Assembly: GCA_017995595.1 (NCBI GenBank)
Contig: JAGOIO010000029.1
Location: 1-10,200, forward strand
DNA from: a bacterium
Lineage (GTDB): Bacteria > Cyanobacteriota > Vampirovibrionia > Gastranaerophilales > Gastranaerophilaceae
Direction: 5' to 3'
DNA length: 10,200 nt
The notes under the pieces were generated by a model. That model did no database searches, was not told where the DNA came from, and saw only the letters and a program-made list of their open reading frames with translations. The translations under genes were made by a program, and so were the position numbers. How positions within the stretch are numbered: position 1 is the first letter of the stretch; every line of letters starts with the position of its first letter. Below are positions 1-7,406 of this stretch, one piece after another.

Positions 1-1244
1 TTTCATTCGCCTTGATTGGAATAATGTATTTCTTTGTAAATATACAACGTGCCGCTATTCCCGGAGCAATTTTTGATACACTGCAAGCTGATTTCAAAGC
101 TAATGCAGGTCAAATAACTGCCTTAGGTGCAATACTTATGTACATCTACGCAATTATGCAATTAGTTCTCGGGGTTTTGATTGAAAGATTTAGCGGTAAA
201 AAAATTATCAAAATCGGTTCAATTTTCTTTTGTTTAGGTTCAATTTTGTTCGTCTTTGCAAAGAATATTCCATTCTTATATTTTAGTAGATTCCTCGTTG
301 CCATAGGCGTTTCATCTTATTATCTGAGTTTAATCAGCGAACTCAAACAAAGTGTTGCACAAAGAAATTACGCTCTGTATTTATCTGTAATTTTGTTTGT
401 CGGATATCTCGGTGGAATCTTTGCAAATGCTCCGTTCGTTGTTATGGTTAATCATATCGGGTGGCGACTTTCTCTTTTAATTTTTGCAATACTTTCTATC
501 TTCTTCTCTGTTATATACTATTTCGTTGCAAATAAGGCTAATTCCGCTAAAATAAAGTCTTCTAAAAAAATAAACTTTAATTTATATAAAAAAGTTTTAA
601 AAAGCCATACAAATTTAAAAGCTATTATTTACGCTTGTGCAATTTATGGAAGCTTTTATGTCTTACAAACTGTCATCGGCAAAAAATTCTTACAAGACTT
701 TTGCCAATTCAGCTCAATCAAATCTGCAACAATTATGTCTGTTACCGCAACTCTTTATGCACTTTCAGGAATACTGTTAGCATTTTTGAGCAAAGAATTT
801 TATCACAGAAAAATTTTCTTTCTAAAAGTCGTAAGTTCAATTAGTTGTCTGCTCGTACTTGGAATTTGTACGTGCCTTATTCTTAATATAAAAACTTCTT
901 TTATTGCCGTTGCTTTCTGCATACTCGCTTTGGGAGCAAGCATTTCTTCGCTGTTAGTTCCTTATCTTCAAGATGTTAACAAAAAAGGAAGTTCTATTGC
1001 TATTAGTTTAATGATTTTTGCTATGTACATGATGGTAGGATTTTTAGGAAACACTACAGGATTTTTCTTGAACTTATTTCCGTCAAAAATGGTACATGGC
1101 ACTGTAATTTATAGCACAAACTCTTATTTATCCTTATTTGTATTTATGTTTGTTTTAATGTTTATAGCTATGATTGCCGTATTTAGGCTTGATGAAAGTA
1201 AAAAAATCAGAAAATTAATAGGAATATATACACCACATAACTAA
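1..1244 (+). CDS. Major facilitator superfamily transporter, 5' end cut off by the window
   Basis: This is a polytopic inner-membrane permease; the substrate cannot be told from the sequence. The frame is open from base 3 with no stop, so the TTG at 12 is not a credible start and the true start lies upstream. About 414 codons are visible, close to full MFS length, so probably only a few N-terminal residues are missing. The protein is almost entirely hydrophobic helices, roughly twelve, in two halves joined by a basic loop (NKANSAKIKSSKKINF, around residues 175-190 of the visible part). After the second helix comes GVLIERFSGKK, which matches the MFS signature loop G-x-L-x-[DE]-R-x-G-[KR]-[KR]. 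The C-terminus ends in a short basic tail. It stops 72 bp before the lemA start, and a separate promoter sits in that gap, so the two need not be co-transcribed. Family assignment is firm; subfamily is unknown. Confidence 0.88.
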   Translation, partial: SFALIGIMYFFVNIQRAAIPGAIFDTLQADFKANAGQITALGAILMYIYAIMQLVLGVLIERFSGKKIIKIGSIFFCLGSILFVFAKNIPFLYFSRFLVAIGVSSYYLSLISELKQSVAQRNYALYLSVILFVGYLGGIFANAPFVVMVNHIGWRLSLLIFAILSIFFSVIYYFVANKANSAKIKSSKKINFNLYKKVLKSHTNLKAIIYACAIYGSFYVLQTVIGKKFLQDFCQFSSIKSATIMSVTATLYALSGILLAFLSKEFYHRKIFFLKVVSSISCLLVLGICTCLILNIKTSFIAVAFCILALGASISSLLVPYLQDVNKKGSSIAISLMIFAMYMMVGFLGNTTGFFLNLFPSKMVHGTVIYSTNSYLSLFVFMFVLMFIAMIAVFRLDESKKIRKLIGIYTPHN

Positions 1245-1253
1245 ACATTTTGC

Positions 1254-1282
1254 TTGACAATAAGTGCGGAATTTGCTACTCT
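1254..1282 (+). promoter_or_regulatory. Sigma-70-type promoter of lemA with extended -10
   Basis: A perfect -35 TTGACA (1254-1259) is followed by a 17-bp spacer and TACTCT (1277-1282). TG at 1274-1275 makes an extended -10. The expected transcript starts near 1289, leaving a short leader before the ATG at 1317. This also argues against the in-frame TTG at 1254 as a start codon, because that TTG is part of the -35 box. Confidence 0.7.
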
Positions 1283-1316
1283 GTTGGCAAGTTTATTAAA
1301 AAGAAAGTTGGTGTTT

Positions 1317-1898
1317 ATGGTTAATACGATAATAATTGCAGTCGTTGCATTGGTTATAATTTTTATGCTTTATTCTTGCTACGTACAAGTCATACAGAAG
1401 AAAAACAAAGTAAAAGAAGCTTTTGCAGGAATTGATGTCCAACTTAAAAAGAGATATGATTTAATACCGAATGTTTTATCAACGGCAAATAAGTTTATGG
1501 AACACGAAACAACTTTAATAGAAGATGTTACAAAATTAAGAACGCAAGCATTGGGAATTAAATCTGATTTTGAAACAATGAAAGATAAAATAAAGATTGA
1601 GAGTGATTTTCAATCAAAATTTGGTCAGCTTATTGTGGCAGCAGAGAATTATCCACAGTTGAAATCAAATGAAACAATGGTTCAAGCAATGCAAACATTG
1701 GCAGAAACAGAAGAACATATTGCAGCCGCAAGAAGATTTTACAATGCAGCGGTTTTGGATTTGAATAATGCAGTAGAAATATTTCCAAGTTCACTATTTG
1801 CATCTTCAATGGGATTAAGCACGCTTCCATTCTTTGAAATTACAGACGAAAAAGAAAAAGCACCGATTAATGCTAATTCTTACTTTACTGCAAAATAG
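1317..1898 (+). CDS. lemA: LemA family membrane-anchored protein
   Basis: LemA proteins are anchored by one N-terminal helix and carry a long helical bundle; their molecular role is not settled. From ATG 1317 the product is 193 residues, normal for the family. Residues about 4-24 form the membrane helix (IIIAVVALVIIFMLYSC). A helical domain follows with the family hallmark RYDLIPN at 46-52, then KFMEHE. Near the C-terminus are an ARRFYNAAVLDLNNA segment and FPSS, both typical of LemA. A longer in-frame reading from TTG 1254 is rejected because that codon lies in the -35 box. The ribosome site (AGAAAG, about ten bases upstream) is weak. The usual LemA neighbours, HtpX or TPM-domain proteins, are not present. 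It converges on the prepilin gene. Confidence 0.87.
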   Translation: MVNTIIIAVVALVIIFMLYSCYVQVIQKKNKVKEAFAGIDVQLKKRYDLIPNVLSTANKFMEHETTLIEDVTKLRTQALGIKSDFETMKDKIKIESDFQSKFGQLIVAAENYPQLKSNETMVQAMQTLAETEEHIAAARRFYNAAVLDLNNAVEIFPSSLFASSMGLSTLPFFEITDEKEKAPINANSYFTAK

Positions 1899-2015
1899 TT
1901 ATAAATGGTTTAGAACAAATATATCAAAAACTTACAAGAATATAGCCATTCTTAGTGCGAATGTTCAAAGTTTTAATAATGATAAGGTTATTTTGATTTT
2001 ATATTAGTACAAAAA

Positions 2016-2835
2016 TCAATCGCACTTTGTTTTGCCTGATGTAAAAATATCATTACATCTTAAATATTCCATATTGTGATTAGTAACAACCCACTGAGTA
2101 CACCCTCGACCTTGTTGGTCAGGGGCAACTGATGTTCCGTTTATATTACATCGATTAGAATTGTTATTTGGTATAATGCCACGTTTTGTAAGCAAAAATT
2201 CAAAAACATCATACCCAAGTCGCATGTGTTTTGACGGATTCAAGATAACCCAATAATCCGAACAAACCGTACCCGAAAAAGATTGATTTATTCCTTCACC
2301 CGTTGCAGAACAATCTTTCGCAAACCACCCGGGCTTTAAGACAACTCCATCACTAAGTTGTATCGTATAATCTGCAGACAAAAGAGGAGACAATTGAGGA
2401 ATAGTCCTTCCATCTAAAGATTTTGTATAGCCGACAGCATAGTCTTTATAATAATGTGCTTGCAAAAATTCCTTTAGCCTTGCAGCTACGAGTTGATTCG
2501 TTGAATAATCCATAATTGAATTACCATTTGAATCTTTTTTTCCTGTATCAGTAGTATTTACACCCCAATCCTCTATGGGACCATATTCTTCTGTAGCAGA
2601 CAAAAACGCATGATTTATAACTGAATATGCCTTTAAAAGCTTTGAAACATTTGCTCGTTCTTGAGATTTTTGCATAAGCGTAGGAATTGTTAATGCTGCA
2701 ACCACACCTATAATGCCAAGCGTTATTAATACTTCAGCTAACGTAAATGCTAATAACTTACTAAAATGCTTATCTTTAGAGAGTTTTACCCCCCCCCCAT
2801 GGGCATAATTCAGTAATAGCAGTATTCTTTGGCAT
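2016..2835 (-). CDS. Type IV / type II secretion prepilin-like protein, frame broken at a G10 tract
   Basis: The product is a pilin-like subunit processed by prepilin peptidase. Read from ATG 2835 with nine instead of ten G's at 2798-2789, the gene encodes 272 residues. It would have a 29-residue leader ending KLLA, cleavage before FTLAE (Glu at +5), a hydrophobic helix LITLGIIGVVAALTIPTLM, then a soluble domain with several cysteines ending CNDIFTSGKTKCD. As printed, the ATG frame ends after 19 residues (MPKNTAITELCPWGGGKTL). The pilin frame has no ATG, GTG or TTG before GTG 2705, which lies inside the helix and would lose the cleavage site, so 2705 is not a credible start. ATG 2835 is preferred over ATG 2850 because AGGA lies eight bases ahead of it. 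The coordinates cover the whole broken gene. It may be phase-variable, decayed or a sequencing error; pilin identity is firm. Confidence 0.82.
2789..2798 (-). repeat. Homopolymer G10 tract inside the prepilin leader
   Basis: Ten consecutive C's on the plus strand are G10 in the coding sense. The tract sits between codons for CPW and KLSKDK of the leader. Lengths of 6, 9 or 12 would join the start codon to the pilin frame; 10 does not. Such a long G/C run is out of place in this AT-rich DNA, and it lies where slippage would switch the gene on and off. Confidence 0.9.
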
Positions 2836-2868
2836 ATTCTTATTCCTCATTTTAGTTGTAATACATCT

Positions 2869-2896
2869 ATTATACCACTTTTTATGAAGTTTTCAA
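2869..2896 (-). promoter_or_regulatory. Promoter of the prepilin gene with extended -10
   Basis: On the minus strand TTGAAA (2896-2891), a 16-bp spacer and a perfect TATAAT (2874-2869) are seen, with TGG directly before the -10 box. The expected start is near 2862, giving about 27 bases of leader to ATG 2835 with AGGA in between. The presence of an intact promoter argues that the gene is not simply a dead relic. Confidence 0.7.
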
Positions 2897-2932
2897 GTCT
2901 ATCGTCGTGGCGAAATTTATAAAGCAAGTTCA

Positions 2933-3658
2933 CTAATGTCCAACATAAAATGATGCATCTATATTTGCATATAATTTAACTTTCCCACTCTCTATAGGTG
3001 TTTTTACTGAATTATCTTTTGCCAGTGTTGCCATTTCCATCATTCTATAATATGGGCGAGAATTTCCCTCCGGAGAACAAGACGTTGAAATACTTTTTAT
3101 TCCAACTACTTTCGATTTTGCAGAATGTGCTATTAAATTTGCCTGAGCATAAGCTTTTGCCGTTATATCTGATAGCATTTCGCTACACTGATTCTCGTAA
3201 TTTGTTGTACTAAATTGAACATCATCAACTGAAGTCGCACCATTTTGAACGGACATATCAATTATTGTTGATATCTTTGATACGTCTGTTGTTTTTACCT
3301 TTATGCTATTAACTACAATATTCTTTTCAAATATTCTTTTTCCGTCTTTATAAATATAATTTTGTCTTGCAGAATATTCGCCTGTCTTGACAAAATCACC
3401 ATTTTTTACATCAAGAAGATTTTTTACTGATGAATATACCGCATTTGAAATTTGCTTGTTTTTGTTAACCGCAATTTTCATATCAATATCTGAAGTCTTT
3501 ACATTTATTGTAACTTCAGCTTGATTTGGAGAAATCTCTTTTGATAAAGACTTTGAAACAGAAATAAATCCTGCTTCTTTTTGTAATGCTTGAACGCCTT
3601 TAATACCAGAAAACAATGCGATAACAGTCAATGCTGAAACTAGAACTCTTTTTTTCAT
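2933..3658 (-). CDS. SIMPL domain (DUF541, YggE-like) secreted protein
   Basis: SIMPL-domain proteins are periplasmic or envelope proteins of poorly defined function, linked in some bacteria to stress tolerance. The product is 241 residues, normal for the family. Residues 1-24 are a signal peptide: MKKR, a hydrophobic core, and VQA before the likely cleavage. The domain begins with GFISVSKSLSKEISPNQAEV (residues 30-49), runs through a YIYKDGKR strand and NSIKVKTTDVSKISTIID, and then GATSVDDVQFS. A late helix TAKAYAQANLIAHSAKSK is typical of the fold. ATG 3658 has a good ribosome site, AGGAG six bases upstream. It lies 18 bp after the two-helix protein gene and is the last gene of the speB-ligA unit. 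Confidence 0.83.
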   Translation of the reverse strand: MKKRVLVSALTVIALFSGIKGVQALQKEAGFISVSKSLSKEISPNQAEVTINVKTSDIDMKIAVNKNKQISNAVYSSVKNLLDVKNGDFVKTGEYSARQNYIYKDGKRIFEKNIVVNSIKVKTTDVSKISTIIDMSVQNGATSVDDVQFSTTNYENQCSEMLSDITAKAYAQANLIAHSAKSKVVGIKSISTSCSPEGNSRPYYRMMEMATLAKDNSVKTPIESGKVKLYANIDASFYVGH

Positions 3659-3676
3659 AAAAACTCCTATAAAATA

Positions 3677-4108
3677 TTAATCTTTTTTTATTTCTTGAGA
3701 ATTATCTTCTTTTTTCTCTGAAATATTTTCACTAGTCTTGTTTGGCATAGTGCAAGATGACATTGGGAATTTATCAGAATATTTTGCATGAATAGATTGA
3801 GTTTTTATTTTAGAAACAATCTTTTGCAATTCTTCTTCGGTTAATTCCTGCTCCGGTCTGAAAGAAACAATAAATTTTTTCTTTTTTGTAATATAAATCG
3901 TCATAGCAACAATTCCCCAAAGTAGAAGCCCACCGATAAAATTAATTTTCGGAATAAAACTTGTAAAATCAGAAATATAGTTCCAACCGCACATAGCAAC
4001 AAGTGCAGGGAAAGCAATGAATCCTGCTATAAGACAACTAATAATAAATCCTGCTATTAACATACCTCTTATGCCATTTATTTGAATTACATGTAAATTT
4101 TTTTTCAT
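3677..4108 (-). CDS. Two-helix membrane protein of unknown function, coupled to ligA
   Basis: I do not recognise this 143-residue family. Two membrane helices are visible: about residues 14-38 (starting GIRGMLIAGF) and 57-74 (NFIGGLLLWGIVAMTIYI), joined by a short loop containing CGWNYISDF. The second helix is followed by a KKKK cluster, so the long charged tail (about 75-143) is probably cytoplasmic. The tail includes an acidic stretch PEQELTEEELQKI and ends in a Lys/Glu/Asp-rich low-complexity region. Its ATG overlaps the ligA stop as ATGA (4108-4105), and AAGGAC lies five bases upstream inside ligA, so it is probably translated by coupling to ligA. The reading frame is well supported; no function can be assigned. 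Confidence 0.78.
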   Translation of the reverse strand: MKKNLHVIQINGIRGMLIAGFIISCLIAGFIAFPALVAMCGWNYISDFTSFIPKINFIGGLLLWGIVAMTIYITKKKKFIVSFRPEQELTEEELQKIVSKIKTQSIHAKYSDKFPMSSCTMPNKTSENISEKKEDNSQEIKKD

Positions 4109-6108
4109 AATACGTCCTTCACCATGTCTAAAAATCGTTCTTCATCTAATATTATAATACCTAAATCTTGAGCTTTCACTAATTTTGAACCTGCATTTTC
4201 ACCTGCAACAACAAAACTCGTATTTTTACTTACCGATGATGAGGTCTTTCCGCCCATTAGCTTTATCTTATCACCAGCTTCATCTCTTGTCATGCTTTGT
4301 AAAGTTCCTGTTAAGACAAAAGTCTTTCCTGCAAATTTGTTAGACTTAGGTGTTGATGAACCGTAATTTGGTTTTACACCGTAAGAGTCTAATTTTTCCA
4401 GCAAATTTATAGAGTTTTCGTTATGAAAATATTCAAAAACACTCTTTGCAATAATTTCACCGATACCGTCAATTATAGAAAGCTCTTCAATCGTAGCATT
4501 TCTTAATTTTGCTAAAGACCCAAAACAATTTGCAAGAATTTGAGCTGTTTCTTTCCCAACATGCCTGATTGATAATCCTGTTAAAAATTTTGAAAACGGT
4601 CTTGTTTTACTTTCCTGAATAGAGTTGTAAATGTTTGAAGCTGATTTTTCTTTTATCAAATCTAAATTCATTAAATCTTCTTGGGATAATTTATACAAAT
4701 CAGCAGAATCATTTATCATAGCATTTTTGTATAACTGCTCTATCAAAGATGGTCCGACATAATCTATATCCATAGCATCTTTAGAAACCCAATATTCAAT
4801 TCTCGCTTTAATTTGAGCAGGGCAATCAAAATTCGGACAATACAAATTAACCTCGCCGTCTCGTTCTACAAGCGGAGTATTACAAATAGGGCAAACTGTC
4901 GGAGCAACAACTACACTTGCGGAAGTTAGTCTTGAATGTTCGTCAACCTTAACAACTTTTGGAATAATTTCAGCAGCTTTCTTAATAAAAACAGTATCAG
5001 AAACTCTGACATCAAGCCGTTTTATCTCATCAAAATTATGTAAACTTGCACGAGAAACAACACTTCCTGCAAGTAGCACCGGCTCTAATACCGCAACAGG
5101 AGTGATTGCACCTGTTTTACCAACACCAGTTTCAATTTCTAAAAGCTTAGTTCTAACTTCCTCAGGTGGAAATTTGAAGGCGGTTGCCCACTTCGGAGCT
5201 CTTGCGGTAAAGCCAAGTTCTTCCTGATATGCAAGCTTATTAACCTTAATTACTACCCCGTCTGTTGCATAATTTAGCTCAAATCGTTTAAATTCCCATT
5301 CTCTGCAATAGGCAATAGCTTGTTTTATGTTTTTAACTTTTCTTATATTAGGATTTAGTTTAAATCCAAGATTTTTCAAAAAAGTTAAACTATCAAAGTG
5401 AGTGTTAAAATCTTTTTTATTTTCGTCCAAAATCGCAGTATAACAAAACATTGAAAGGTCTCTCTTTGCCGTAATTGTGCTATCCAACTGACGGAGTGAA
5501 CCGGCTGCCGCATTTCTCGGATTTGCAAAAAGTTTTTCCCCATTTTTTAAATTTTCTTCATTGAGCTTTTCAAACGAAGTTTTTGGCATATAGATTTCAC
5601 CACGAACTTCTAAATTTTCGATTTTTTTATCACTCTCAAAAATCTTTAACGGAATTGCCTTAATTGTTTTCAAATTTTGCGTAATATTTTCACCTACAAC
5701 ACCATTACCTCTCGTAACTCCTGTGGTGAAAATACCATTTTCATAAATCAAAGAAATAGCAAGTCCATCAATTTTCAATTCACAAACAAGTTCTACTTCT
5801 TGTCCAAGTTCCTTTGTAACACGTTCATACCACTTCTCTAAATCATCATAACTGTTTGAATTATCAAGACTGTAAAGTCTGTATTTGTGTTTATGCTGTT
5901 CAAATTTCGTACTTATAGAACCGACTCTTTGTGTTGGACTATCAGGAGTTACTAAATTTGGGTGCAATTCTTCGATTTTTTTTAAAGCTCTGAATTTTTC
6001 ATCATATTCAATATCACTTAAAGACGGATTATCCTCTACATAGTAAAGATAATTCGCACGATTAAGCTCATCTCTTAAAGTTTTTATTTCTTGTTCTAAC
6101 TCATTCAT
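4105..6108 (-). CDS. ligA: NAD-dependent DNA ligase LigA
   Basis: LigA seals nicks in replication and repair, using NAD+ to adenylate its active-site lysine. From ATG 6108 the product is 667 residues, the usual length. In order: domain Ia with ANYLYYVEDNPSLSDIEYD (residues 18-36); the adenylation domain with KIDG (catalytic Lys112), EVRGE (167-171), NPRNAAAGSLRQ (196-207) and DGVVIK (283-288); the OB fold around 320-400; a Cys4 zinc finger (C406, C409, C424, C429); helix-hairpin-helix repeats at about 510-560; and a BRCT domain at about 590-667 with GKTFVLTG. An upstream ATG at 6165 is in frame but would add 19 unrelated residues lying inside the speB reading frame, so 6108 is preferred. ATG 6108 follows the speB stop by two bases with no clear ribosome site, suggesting re-initiation. 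All key residues are present. Confidence 0.97.
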   Translation of the reverse strand: MNELEQEIKTLRDELNRANYLYYVEDNPSLSDIEYDEKFRALKKIEELHPNLVTPDSPTQRVGSISTKFEQHKHKYRLYSLDNSNSYDDLEKWYERVTKELGQEVELVCELKIDGLAISLIYENGIFTTGVTRGNGVVGENITQNLKTIKAIPLKIFESDKKIENLEVRGEIYMPKTSFEKLNEENLKNGEKLFANPRNAAAGSLRQLDSTITAKRDLSMFCYTAILDENKKDFNTHFDSLTFLKNLGFKLNPNIRKVKNIKQAIAYCREWEFKRFELNYATDGVVIKVNKLAYQEELGFTARAPKWATAFKFPPEEVRTKLLEIETGVGKTGAITPVAVLEPVLLAGSVVSRASLHNFDEIKRLDVRVSDTVFIKKAAEIIPKVVKVDEHSRLTSASVVVAPTVCPICNTPLVERDGEVNLYCPNFDCPAQIKARIEYWVSKDAMDIDYVGPSLIEQLYKNAMINDSADLYKLSQEDLMNLDLIKEKSASNIYNSIQESKTRPFSKFLTGLSIRHVGKETAQILANCFGSLAKLRNATIEELSIIDGIGEIIAKSVFEYFHNENSINLLEKLDSYGVKPNYGSSTPKSNKFAGKTFVLTGTLQSMTRDEAGDKIKLMGGKTSSSVSKNTSFVVAGENAGSKLVKAQDLGIIILDEERFLDMVKDVL

Positions 6109-6110
6109 AA

Positions 6111-6947
6111 TTACATGCACATCAACAATTCTCTGATAACTTTCGTAGCAACTGCTGTAGAACACCCGCTATTGTCATAGTGCGGTGCAAGTTCAACAAC
6201 ATCAGCTCCAACTATATTTAGTCCATTCAACTTTTTAAACCAAGACATTAATTCGCTAAATGTAAAACCTCCGGCTTCAGGTGTACCTGTTCCTGACATC
6301 ACTGAAGGGTCAAGCACATCTAAATCTACAGTTATGAAAACATTTTTTCCTGACAAATTCAATAGGTCATCTGGGTAATTTAATCTTGTAGAATATTTTT
6401 TCATAATATCAAATTCTTCTTTCATTCCTGACCTAATACCAATTTGCTTTATATTCTCAAACCCTATTATCTCTCCAATATGATACAAAACCGCAGCATG
6501 CGATAATTCCTCACCCAAATACTCTTTTCTTAAATCAGTATGAGCATCAAAATGCACAACGGTTAAATCCTTATAAAACTCATGCACAGCCTTTATTTCA
6601 GGCAATGTAACCAAATGTTCTCCGCCGATTCCAAAAACTCTTTTACCGTCAGAATAAATTTGTCTAACATTTTCTTCAATAATATCAAGAGATTTCTTAG
6701 TATTGCCTAAAGGGAATTCCAAATCTCCTGCATCATTAAAATTAACATCATTTATATCCTTGTCAAAATACGGAGAATATTCTTCTAATCCCCAACTGGC
6801 AAGCCTAAGCATTTCAGGAGCAAACCTTGAACCTGAACGATAAGAAACAGTCCCGTCAAACGGAAGTCCAAGCATTACGACATCTGAGGTCATATAATCC
6901 TCATTTTGTCCTATCCAATTTCTGTCTAAAAAAGGTCCTTTTAACAT
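6111..6947 (-). CDS. speB: Agmatinase / ureohydrolase (arginase family)
   Basis: Ureohydrolases are binuclear manganese enzymes. SpeB hydrolyses agmatine to putrescine and urea in the cytoplasm as part of polyamine synthesis. The 278-residue product has all metal-binding signatures: GGEH (His111), DAHTD (Asp134, His136, Asp138) and DLDVLDPS (Asp208, Asp210). GTGTPEAGG follows at 219-227 and DVVELAP at 249-255. An early LPFDGTVSYRSGSRFAPEMLR segment also fits the agmatinase branch. Agmatinase is favoured over arginase or formimidoylglutamase from this overall pattern, but substrate cannot be proved; no speA or speE is in the window. It is the first gene of the minus-strand unit, with a promoter about 30 bp upstream and only a weak ribosome site. 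Its stop is followed two bases later by the ligA ATG. Confidence 0.9.
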   Translation of the reverse strand: MLKGPFLDRNWIGQNEDYMTSDVVMLGLPFDGTVSYRSGSRFAPEMLRLASWGLEEYSPYFDKDINDVNFNDAGDLEFPLGNTKKSLDIIEENVRQIYSDGKRVFGIGGEHLVTLPEIKAVHEFYKDLTVVHFDAHTDLRKEYLGEELSHAAVLYHIGEIIGFENIKQIGIRSGMKEEFDIMKKYSTRLNYPDDLLNLSGKNVFITVDLDVLDPSVMSGTGTPEAGGFTFSELMSWFKKLNGLNIVGADVVELAPHYDNSGCSTAVATKVIRELLMCM

Positions 6948-6980
6948 ATATTTCTAACCCATAAAATCTATACAGTTTTG

Positions 6981-7008
6981 ATTTTACTATAAAATAAGAA
7001 ATTTTCAA
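6981..7008 (-). promoter_or_regulatory. Candidate promoter of the speB-ligA unit
   Basis: On the minus strand TTGAAA (7008-7003) is followed by a 16-bp spacer and TAAAAT (6986-6981), each one mismatch from consensus. There is no TG extension. Transcription would begin near 6974, leaving about 27 bases before ATG 6947. It is the best match in the divergent spacer, though AT-rich DNA yields chance hits. Confidence 0.5.
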
Positions 7009-7055
7009 ACAAATAGATGTAAAGTTTTTATGAATTTTTGTAATATTTACATGAT

Positions 7056-7114
7056 AAACATGGCAATTTTTTTCATGTTTTAGACTTAAAACACATGTGT
7101 AGTAAGTGTGTTTT
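7056..7114 (+). promoter_or_regulatory. Two successive inverted repeats in the leader of the 79-residue protein gene
   Basis: AAACATG (7056-7062) pairs with CATGTTT (7074-7080), and AAAACACA (7088-7095) pairs with TGTGTTTT (7107-7114). Both arms are separated by 11 bases and the two centres are 33 bp apart, near three helical turns. ACATG or its complement occurs four times between 7049 and 7098, once inside the 10-bp palindrome ACACATGTGT (7091-7100). The second hairpin is followed by a T-rich stretch. This could be a paired operator or an RNA leader; no convincing promoter for the downstream gene was found. Confidence 0.4.
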
Positions 7115-7140
7115 ATATTTTTATGAAAGGAATATGAATT

Positions 7141-7380
7141 ATGGCAGACGTAAGTGCAGTAACAGCTCCTCAAGCAGCTCCTATTAAGACAGCAGGTAAG
7201 GCAGAAGCTCCAAAAGATACTAAAGAAACTAAAAAAGCAGGTAAAGCAGAAGATACGAAAAAAACAGCTCCTGCAACAGACAAAAAAGCAGCTCCGGCTC
7301 CTCAAGCTCCTACAGGAGATTCAGTAGCTCATGCAACTCCAACTGATAAACAAGCTAAAAAATTGGACGTTCACGCATAG
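7141..7380 (+). CDS. Small Ala/Lys/Pro/Thr-rich disordered protein
   Basis: I do not recognise a family for this 79-residue product. It contains 20 Ala, 14 Lys, 10 Thr and 8 Pro and no Phe, Tyr, Trp or Cys, so it should be unfolded and mildly basic (14 Lys against 10 Asp/Glu). AGKAE is present twice (residues 18-22 and 33-37), and APxP/APQAP motifs recur. There is no signal peptide or membrane helix. The composition resembles histone H1-like or HU-tail proteins of bacteria, which bind DNA, but this is a resemblance of composition only. ATG 7141 has AAAGGA nine bases upstream. The gene stands alone between an inverted-repeat leader and a strong terminator, which argues that it is a real, separately transcribed gene. 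The opposite strand reading (Cys/Phe/Ser-rich) is a shadow. Confidence 0.75.
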   Translation: MADVSAVTAPQAAPIKTAGKAEAPKDTKETKKAGKAEDTKKTAPATDKKAAPAPQAPTGDSVAHATPTDKQAKKLDVHA

Positions 7381-7406
7381 TTTCTAAATAAAAACTTTAA
7401 AAAAAA

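Noticed and set aside
635..844. Plus-strand 69-codon frame
   Set aside because: It lies wholly inside the MFS gene in another frame, has Cys/Asn-rich content and no ribosome site.
1630..1830. Minus-strand 66-codon frame
   Set aside because: It is antisense to lemA, where the plus frame has clear family motifs.
1935..1952. AAGAAT/ATTCTT hairpin as a terminator between lemA and the prepilin gene
   Set aside because: It has only six AT-rich pairs and no proper T-run on either strand, so it is too weak to call.
1993..2019. TTGATTTT/AAAATCAA inverted repeat across the prepilin stop codon
   Set aside because: The stem is AT-rich with an 11-base loop and no T-run follows; such pairs are common by chance in this DNA.
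2016..2705. Prepilin starting at GTG 2705
   Set aside because: That start lies inside the hydrophobic helix and drops the leader, cleavage site and Glu5, so it cannot give a working pilin.
2998..3213. Plus-strand 71-codon frame
   Set aside because: It is antisense to the SIMPL protein gene and resembles no protein.
6109..6165. N-terminal extension of LigA to ATG 6165
   Set aside because: The 19 extra residues are unlike any LigA and lie inside the speB coding region; 6108 gives the normal family start.
6901..7305. Minus-strand 134-codon Cys/Phe/Ser-rich frame
   Set aside because: It is antisense to the Ala/Lys-rich gene and overlaps the speB start and promoter; its composition is the mirror of GCA/AAA-type codons.
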